This document shows, piece by piece, positions 59,066 through 64,000 of a stretch of 64,000 nucleotides of DNA (position 1 is the stretch's first letter; every line of letters starts with the position of its first letter). The notes below the pieces were generated by a model that did no database searches, had not been told where the DNA came from, and worked only from the letters and a program-made list of their open reading frames with translations. Origin of the DNA: Streptomyces cavernae (lineage in GTDB: Bacteria > Actinomycetota > Actinomycetes > Streptomycetales > Streptomycetaceae); the NCBI RefSeq assembly GCF_004023625.1, contig NZ_ML137708.1, positions 343,262 through 407,261 on the forward strand, read 5' to 3'. A program made the position numbers and the translations under genes.

Positions 59066-61432
59066 ATGAACCAGCCACCGGGAGCAGCAGACCTGGACCG
59101 CACGGGCCCGCAGGCCGACACCTCCAACGACAACCCTGACTCCAACGACACCCCCGACTCCAACGGCCCCCCTGACGAAACCCCCGAGGAAACCCCCGTC
59201 GAGGCCCACGAACCGACGGAGATCACGTACTCGGAGCAGTTCTATCCGGCGCGCCCGCGGCAGCTGCGCCCGCGGGCCCGGCTGAGGCCACAGGGACGGC
59301 CGACTGCCGACGAGCGGACCGGGGAGCCGGTGGGCACCAACCCGGACTATGTGGCGTGGCTGCGCCGGGAGTCGATGCTCCAGGACGCCCGGCAGCTGTC
59401 CGTCCAGCTCACGGGTCAGGGCAGCATGTGGCAGAACCCGTTCGCGCGCCCCAACCCCAAGAGCGCGGTGAGCGCGGCCCCGGTGTGGTTCACCGCGTAC
59501 CCGATCTCGCTGATCACCGCGCCCGGGCAGAGCTTCCTGGGCACGCTGGCCGATCCCGCGCTGTGGACCGCTTTCGCGCAGATCGGGATCAGGGCCGTGC
59601 ACACCGGCCCGGTCAAGCGGGCCGGCGGGGTCCGCGGCTGGGAGCCGACGCCGAGTGTGGACGGCCACTTCGACCGGGTGAGCACGGACATCGACGCGGC
59701 GTTCGGGACGGAGGAGGAGTTCCGGCGCATGTGCCAGGTCGCCGCGGACCACGACGGCACGATCATCGACGACATCGTGCCCGGACACACCGGCAAGGGC
59801 CCGGACTTCCGGCTGGCGGAGATGAACGTGGAGGACTACCCGGGCATCTACCACATGGTGCAGATCGAGCCCGGGGACTGGCATCTGCTGCCCGAGGTGA
59901 CGCCCGGCCGGGACTCGGCCAACCTCGACGCCGAGGCCGAGGAGAAACTGGAGCGGGCCGGTTACATCATCGGCCGGCTGCAACGGGTGATCTTCCACAG
60001 TCCGGGGATCAAGGACACCAACTGGAGCGCGACCCGTGAGGTCGTCGGCCCCGACGGTGTCACCCGGCGCTGGGTGTATCTGCACTACTTCAAGGAGGGC
60101 CAGCCGTCGATCAACTGGCTCGACCCGACCTTCGCCGGTATGCGGCTGGTGATCGGTGACGCGCTGCACTCGCTGGGCGACCTGGGCTCGGGCGCGCTCA
60201 GGCTGGACGCCAACGGGTTCCTGGGGGTGGAGAAGAGCGCGGAGGGGCTGCCCGCCTGGTCGGAGGGCCATCCACTGTCGGAGGCGGCCAACCAGCTGAT
60301 CGCGAGCATGGTGCGCAAGATGGGCGGCTTCACCTTCCAGGAGCTGAACCTCACGGTCGACGACATCAAGATCACGTCGGAGGCCGGGGCGGACCTGAGT
60401 TACGACTTCGTCAACCGGCCCGCCTACCACCACGCCCTCGCCACCCAGGACACCGAGTTCCTGAGACTGACCCTCAACATCTCACTGGAGAGCGGGGTCG
60501 CGGCCGGCAGCCTGGTGCACGCGCTGCAGAACCACGACGAACTGACCTACGAGCTCGTCCACTTCGGCACCCTGCACCAGGATGACCTATTCCCCTACCA
60601 CGGGGTGGAGGTGACCGGGGGTCAGCTCGCCGAGCACGTCCGCGGTGAACTGGTCGAGGCGCTGACCGCGCCCAACGCCCCGTACAACGCGATCTTCACC
60701 ACCAACGGCATCGCCTCCACGACGGCCAGTGTCATCGCCGCCTGTCTCGGGCACACGAGCCTCGCGGACCTCGCCAAGGAGGACGTGCAGGAGATCAAGC
60801 GCGCACATCTGCTGCTGGCGATGTTCAACGCGCTGCAGCCCGGGGTGTTCTCGCTCTCCGGCTGGGACCTGTGCGGTCTGCTGACCCTGGACCGGGAGCT
60901 GGTGGCGGAACTGCTGGCGACCGGGGACACCCGGTGGATCCACCGCGCCGCCTACGATCTGATGGACTATCAGCCCGAGGCGCGGGCGTCGTCCTCGGGG
61001 ATGCCCAAGGGGCAGACGCTGTACGGCAGTCTGCCCGCCCAGCTCGCCGACCCGGAGTCGTTCGCCTCGCAGCTGGGGCACGTTCTGCGGGTCCGCGAGG
61101 AGACCGGTATCGCGACGGCCGACCAGATCGAGGTCCCGTCGGTCCCCAACGCCGCCATGCTGGTGATGATCCATCAGGGCACCACCGTCGGTGAACTCCA
61201 GGCAACGGTCCTCAACTTCAGCCCCGCTCCGATGTCCGCCTCGGTGACCTCGGAGCACTTCGAGCCGGGCTGGACGGCGCGGGACGAGCTGACCGGACGG
61301 GACATCGGCGTGGTGGACGACATGCGGGCGCTCGCCGTCGATCTGCGCGGGCACGACGGGCTGTTCCTGGTCTTCCGGAACCCGTCGGTGGCGGACGGCA
61401 CCGAGGCCGGGGCGGACGACGACCAGGTTTAG
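59066..61432 (+). CDS. GH13 alpha-amylase-family enzyme, trehalose synthase-like
   Basis: This 788-residue protein has a disordered N-terminus rich in Asp/Pro (about 1-55), then a GH13 (beta/alpha)8 catalytic domain with intact residues: nucleophile Asp in [11 protein letters not shown] (about D381), acid/base Glu in [12 protein letters not shown] (about E426), and the third Asp in [11 protein letters not shown] (about D491). The sequence pattern matches the trehalose synthase-like GH13 group of Streptomyces, not TreS proper. It is followed on the other strand by a TreT-like gene, supporting trehalose metabolism. The final TAG uses the first base of an inserted MITE. Confidence 0.8.
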   Translation: MNQPPGAADLDRTGPQADTSNDNPDSNDTPDSNGPPDETPEETPVEAHEPTEITYSEQFYPARPRQLRPRARLRPQGRPTADERTGEPVGTNPDYVAWLRRESMLQDARQLSVQLTGQGSMWQNPFARPNPKSAVSAAPVWFTAYPISLITAPGQSFLGTLADPALWTAFAQIGIRAVHTGPVKRAGGVRGWEPTPSVDGHFDRVSTDIDAAFGTEEEFRRMCQVAADHDGTIIDDIVPGHTGKGPDFRLAEMNVEDYPGIYHMVQIEPGDWHLLPEVTPGRDSANLDAEAEEKLERAGYIIGRLQRVIFHSPGIKDTNWSATREVVGPDGVTRRWVYLHYFKEGQPSINWLDPTFAGMRLVIGDALHSLGDLGSGALRLDANGFLGVEKSAEGLPAWSEGHPLSEAANQLIASMVRKMGGFTFQELNLTVDDIKITSEAGADLSYDFVNRPAYHHALATQDTEFLRLTLNISLESGVAAGSLVHALQNHDELTYELVHFGTLHQDDLFPYHGVEVTGGQLAEHVRGELVEALTAPNAPYNAIFTTNGIASTTASVIAACLGHTSLADLAKEDVQEIKRAHLLLAMFNALQPGVFSLSGWDLCGLLTLDRELVAELLATGDTRWIHRAAYDLMDYQPEARASSSGMPKGQTLYGSLPAQLADPESFASQLGHVLRVREETGIATADQIEVPSVPNAAMLVMIHQGTTVGELQATVLNFSPAPMSASVTSEHFEPGWTARDELTGRDIGVVDDMRALAVDLRGHDGLFLVFRNPSVADGTEAGADDDQV

Positions 61433-61704
61433 GGGTCCTTGCACTATGAGCGTCCGATGAGGTCGCGTGGTCTGGTGCTGGGGGCACCTCCCACGCCTTT
61501 CGGGCTGTGGGGGAGCATCGCAAGACGCCGGAGAGCCCTGGATGGGGGTGCCCCCTGCTCGAGCGGAGCCGAGAGCTTGGGGGAGGAGCTACCTGGGCTT
61601 TTCGGCAACGCGGCGATGGGGGTGCCCCCTGCTCGAGCGCAGCCGAGAGCTTGGGGGAGCGGTGCCAGGCCGCGCGACCCGGGCGGGCATAGTGCAAGGA
61701 CCCC
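61432..61704. mobile_element. MITE copy 2, 273 bp, with perfect 17-bp terminal inverted repeats
   Basis: The ends are GGGGTCCTTGCACTATG and CATAGTGCAAGGACCCC, flanked by TTA on both sides (61429-61431 and 61705-61707), a clear 3-bp target duplication. It is the inverted counterpart of the element at 16455-16687 and about 40 bp longer; internally it carries two copies of a GGGGGTGCCCCCTGCTCGAG segment about 73 bp apart. No ORF is inside. It sits exactly at the end of the GH13 gene, whose TAG stop is retained using the element's first base. Confidence 0.88.
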
Positions 61705-61710
61705 TTAGAG

Positions 61711-62694
61711 CTACGAGTTCTCAGGGATCGCGAACTCCGCCCACAGCGGGAAGTGGTCGGAGATGTGCCAGGACAGGTCGACGAGTGTGCCGGCGCCGAG
61801 CAGTTCGGTGACGAAGTCGACCTGGCCGGCGTCGGCGCATTCCAGGTTCAGCACGGGGCGGCCCCGCTGGCCCTTGGTGAACCAGGCGATCTGGTCGTAG
61901 AAGTGCGCCCGGCCCGGCTTGTCGAAGATGGTGCGCGGCAGGCCGGCCAGTTGGGGTGCGGGGGTCAGTCCGGTGGAGGTGAAGGCCTTGAACAGGGGGT
62001 CGTCCGCGCGGTCGATGTTGAAGTCGCCGAGGGCGATCAGGTTGTGGTCCCAGTCGAATTCGCGTTCCGCCCAGCGGGCCAGCCATTCGGCGATGCCCCG
62101 GAGTTCCGGGACCCGGTCGGCGGCCTGCTTGCCGTAGTTGACGTGCAGGGTGACGAGGGTGAACGTCTGCCCGGCGGACTGGAAACTGACCGCGTACGGG
62201 GTGCGGGCGAACTGCCGGTCGAGGGTGCTCGCGGTCACCCCTGGGACCTCCCGCTCCACCGTGACCACCAACTCGCAGGCCAGTCCGGAGAGTTTGACGC
62301 GGCGCGTGTCGAAGAGGAAGGCGAGCCGCTCGTCGTTGCCCGCGTCACCGAGGGTCACATCGGTGAGGACGAACGCCCAGTTGTCGCCGAGCACCTTCAG
62401 CAGATGACGCAGTGCGCGCAGGTTTCCGCGCACCTCCTGCACGGCGACGACGTCGAATCTGCGGATCACCGCTGCGATGCAGTGGACGTCGGTGAAGTTC
62501 CGCCGGGGCGCGGTGCCCTGCGGGGTGGTCCAGTTCTTGGTCAGGCCGGAGAAGGCCCGGATGTTCCAGGTCGCCACCAGTATGTTGCGGCCGCGTCGGC
62601 GGTTGGGAACAGCCCCGTCGAGGACCGCGTCCAGCCGGGCCACCCGGGCTGAGACGGCGTCGGGCGGAGTGAGTATGTCGGCTTCGGGCGGCAC
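61711..62694 (-). CDS. Endonuclease/exonuclease/phosphatase (EEP) family protein
   Basis: This 327-residue cytoplasmic EEP protein has VATWNIRAFSGL (metal-binding Asn), AVQEVRGNL (Glu), LVTLHVNYG, GDFNIDRADD and the closing ISDHFPLWAEF (Asp-His). No signal peptide is seen. It is second in an operon after the TreT-like gene (35-bp gap). Such proteins hydrolyse phosphodiesters; the substrate is unknown. It starts with GTG. Its stop is 7 bp from a MITE. Confidence 0.83.
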   Translation of the reverse strand: MPPEADILTPPDAVSARVARLDAVLDGAVPNRRRGRNILVATWNIRAFSGLTKNWTTPQGTAPRRNFTDVHCIAAVIRRFDVVAVQEVRGNLRALRHLLKVLGDNWAFVLTDVTLGDAGNDERLAFLFDTRRVKLSGLACELVVTVEREVPGVTASTLDRQFARTPYAVSFQSAGQTFTLVTLHVNYGKQAADRVPELRGIAEWLARWAEREFDWDHNLIALGDFNIDRADDPLFKAFTSTGLTPAPQLAGLPRTIFDKPGRAHFYDQIAWFTKGQRGRPVLNLECADAGQVDFVTELLGAGTLVDLSWHISDHFPLWAEFAIPENS

Positions 62695-62728
62695 GCGGTC
62701 CTCGTTCCTCGCGAAGGAAAGGCGCAGG

Positions 62729-64000
62729 TCACAGTGCGGCGATATAGCGGTAGAAGGCGGCCTGTTGCAGCAGTTGGCGGTCGTCCAGGAAGTACTCGAG
62801 GACGCGCTGCCGGGCTCCGGCGCCGAGGAAGTCGGCCCGGCTCTGGTCCTTCACGAGGCCGCCTGTCTGCGCGGCGAAGTCGGCCCGGTCGTGGGGGTCG
62901 TCGAGAAGGATGCCATGGACGCCGTGTTCGATCTGGTCGCGGATGCCTCCGACGGCGCTGGCGACGACCGGACGCCCTTTCCACATGGCCTCGGTGACGG
63001 TCAGTCCGAAACCTTCGGCGATGCTCTTCTGCGTGACGACGGTGGCATGGCGTTGCAGGGCGTTGACGATGACGGCGTTCTCCTCGGGGTCCGTCAGCGG
63101 CAGACAGGCCAGGTGAACGCGGGCGCGGGTACGGGTGGGCAGTCTGTGCCACAGCTCGGCGCAGCTTTCGAAGACCCTGAGGCCTTCCGGGTCGTCGACG
63201 ACGTCGGAGACGTCCGGTCCGACGAGCGCGAGATGCGCCCCGTCGAGGAAGCTGTCGGCGTCGGCGAAGGAGCTGAGCACACCGGCCATGTCCTTCAGGG
63301 GGTCCCAGCGGGAGACCTGGACGACCAGGGGGGCGTCGGCGGGCGGCGGCGCTTCGCTGTACAGGCAGGTCGGGTCCTGCCGGACGACGCCGATGGATCC
63401 GTCGGCGCGCCGGTAGACGGCCGGCCCGTCGCCGCCGGTGGGGGCGCGCAGCCCGATCCGGCCGACGATCGCCGCGGCGGTGTCGGAGTCGATCGGCCGG
63501 TTCTTGGCCGACAGGGGGTCGATCGACGGCTGGATGACGGCGACCTGCCGGTCGGCCAGCCATTCGGGCACGTACTGGGCTCGGGAGAAGACGAAGGCGT
63601 CCGCCGGTTCCAGGAACGGCCGCAGGAACGCCCAGGCCTGGTCCGTGCGGTGGTTGTGGTTGTCGGTGCCGATGTGGCACCGCCACACGACGCGCACCCC
63701 GGCGTGCCGCAGCGGGCCGGCCAGCCCGGCCGTCTGCGGGTCGTGCAGGGTGACCAGGTCTCCCGACCGTACGGAGCGCAGGAGTGCCTGGGCGTTGCGC
63801 TCGCCGATCGCCGCGTAGTGGGTGGTGGCTTCGCGGTCCAGCGCCGGGCCGGGGGCGTCCGCGCCGTGCAGCAGGTGGTGGAGCCGTTTGGTCAGCGCGA
63901 AGAACGCGGGGTCGGCCTCGATGGTGAACCATCGGGCGTCGATGCCGGCGCCACGGCTGTAGCGCAGCAGCCGGTACAGCATCTCGGCCACGCCGCCGCC
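62729..64000 (-). CDS. TreT-like trehalose glycosyltransferring synthase (GT4), 5' end outside window
   Basis: At least 423 residues are visible. The first ones (GGVAEMLYRLLRYSR, then ARWFTIEADPAFFALTKRLHHLL) match the donor-domain start of TreT, in which a conserved N-terminal strand precedes GG-V-AEML, so the gene continues beyond the window edge. Further typical segments are RCHIGTDNHNHR, DAFVFSRAQYVPEWL, PLVVQVSRWDPLKDM and EGFGLTVTEAMWKGRPVVAS (the GT4 donor-binding motif). TreT uses NDP-glucose and glucose to make trehalose. It faces the GH13 gene convergently. Confidence 0.85.
   Translation of the reverse strand, partial: GGGVAEMLYRLLRYSRGAGIDARWFTIEADPAFFALTKRLHHLLHGADAPGPALDREATTHYAAIGERNAQALLRSVRSGDLVTLHDPQTAGLAGPLRHAGVRVVWRCHIGTDNHNHRTDQAWAFLRPFLEPADAFVFSRAQYVPEWLADRQVAVIQPSIDPLSAKNRPIDSDTAAAIVGRIGLRAPTGGDGPAVYRRADGSIGVVRQDPTCLYSEAPPPADAPLVVQVSRWDPLKDMAGVLSSFADADSFLDGAHLALVGPDVSDVVDDPEGLRVFESCAELWHRLPTRTRARVHLACLPLTDPEENAVIVNALQRHATVVTQKSIAEGFGLTVTEAMWKGRPVVASAVGGIRDQIEHGVHGILLDDPHDRADFAAQTGGLVKDQSRADFLGAGARQRVLEYFLDDRQLLQQAAFYRYIAAL

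Noticed and set aside
61439..61811. Short frames inside MITE copy 2
   Set aside because: They have no start signals and are built from repeated hairpin sequence; no transposase motif is present.

Overview
The window looks like a piece of a Streptomyces (or close actinomycete) chromosome. It is very GC-rich with G/C third codon positions, uses many GTG and TTG starts, and carries families typical of that genus (DUF1996, DUF4230, VanZ, FBP, DUF2470, BNR-4, MmyB-type XRE regulators, a CYP102B-like P450, LutABC). No rRNA, tRNA, CRISPR array, phage or full-length transposase gene was recognised. Coding density is high, and most genes are single units or 2-7 gene operons, each with its own local regulator.

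Layout. 0-5 kb: a gene fragment at the edge, a small membrane protein, a membrane-anchored EEP-fold phosphodiesterase-like protein, a secreted DUF1996 protein, and a DUF1304-tetR pair behind two tandem TetR-type operators. 5-8.6 kb: a secreted GH30 galactanase-like enzyme diverging from a LacI regulator, with a 16-bp palindrome in front of each. 8.7-15 kb: an MmyB-type regulator with an NTF2-fold protein, a small secreted protein, an alcohol/aldehyde dehydrogenase pair diverging from a MarR regulator, and a STAS protein. 15-23 kb: DUF4230, a decayed Mrp/complex I-like antiporter operon broken by a MITE, VanZ, PHP, HAD, VOC and epimerase genes separated by short tandem repeats and one structured, terminator-ended leader. 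23-29.5 kb: a formate dehydrogenase-like operon (molybdopterin subunit, four-cluster ferredoxin subunit, NrfD-like membrane subunit) and an FBP-domain gene. 29.5-41.5 kb: an FUSC-type transporter and a conserved hypothetical gene that both appear frameshifted, a lactonase, an iron-box DUF2470 gene, tetR diverging from a CYP102-like P450, a Cys-cluster/pentapeptide protein, secreted proteins, a PIG-L deacetylase and a prolyl aminopeptidase-like hydrolase.

41.6-57.7 kb is a complete L-rhamnose system. The leftward operon holds an ABC importer (ATPase, two permeases, binding protein), the mutarotase rhaM, a secreted BNR-4 propeller protein and a LacI regulator. The rightward operon holds rhaI, a bifunctional aldolase/dehydrogenase and rhaB, followed by lutABC. 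Together they would take rhamnose to dihydroxyacetone phosphate plus L-lactaldehyde, then to L-lactate and pyruvate. The divergent promoter region holds several GAAA/TTTC palindromes, the likely LacI operators.

58-64 kb: a Gfo/Idh/MocA oxidoreductase, a GH13 trehalose synthase-like enzyme, and on the other strand a TreT-like trehalose glycosyltransferase (cut by the window edge) with a second EEP protein. A second MITE copy, inverted relative to the first, sits exactly at the end of the GH13 gene. The strongest unusual signals are the two related MITEs with TTA target duplications (one interrupts an antiporter remnant), two adjacent genes with apparent frameshifts, and an unusual number of unrelated short tandem repeats just downstream of genes.
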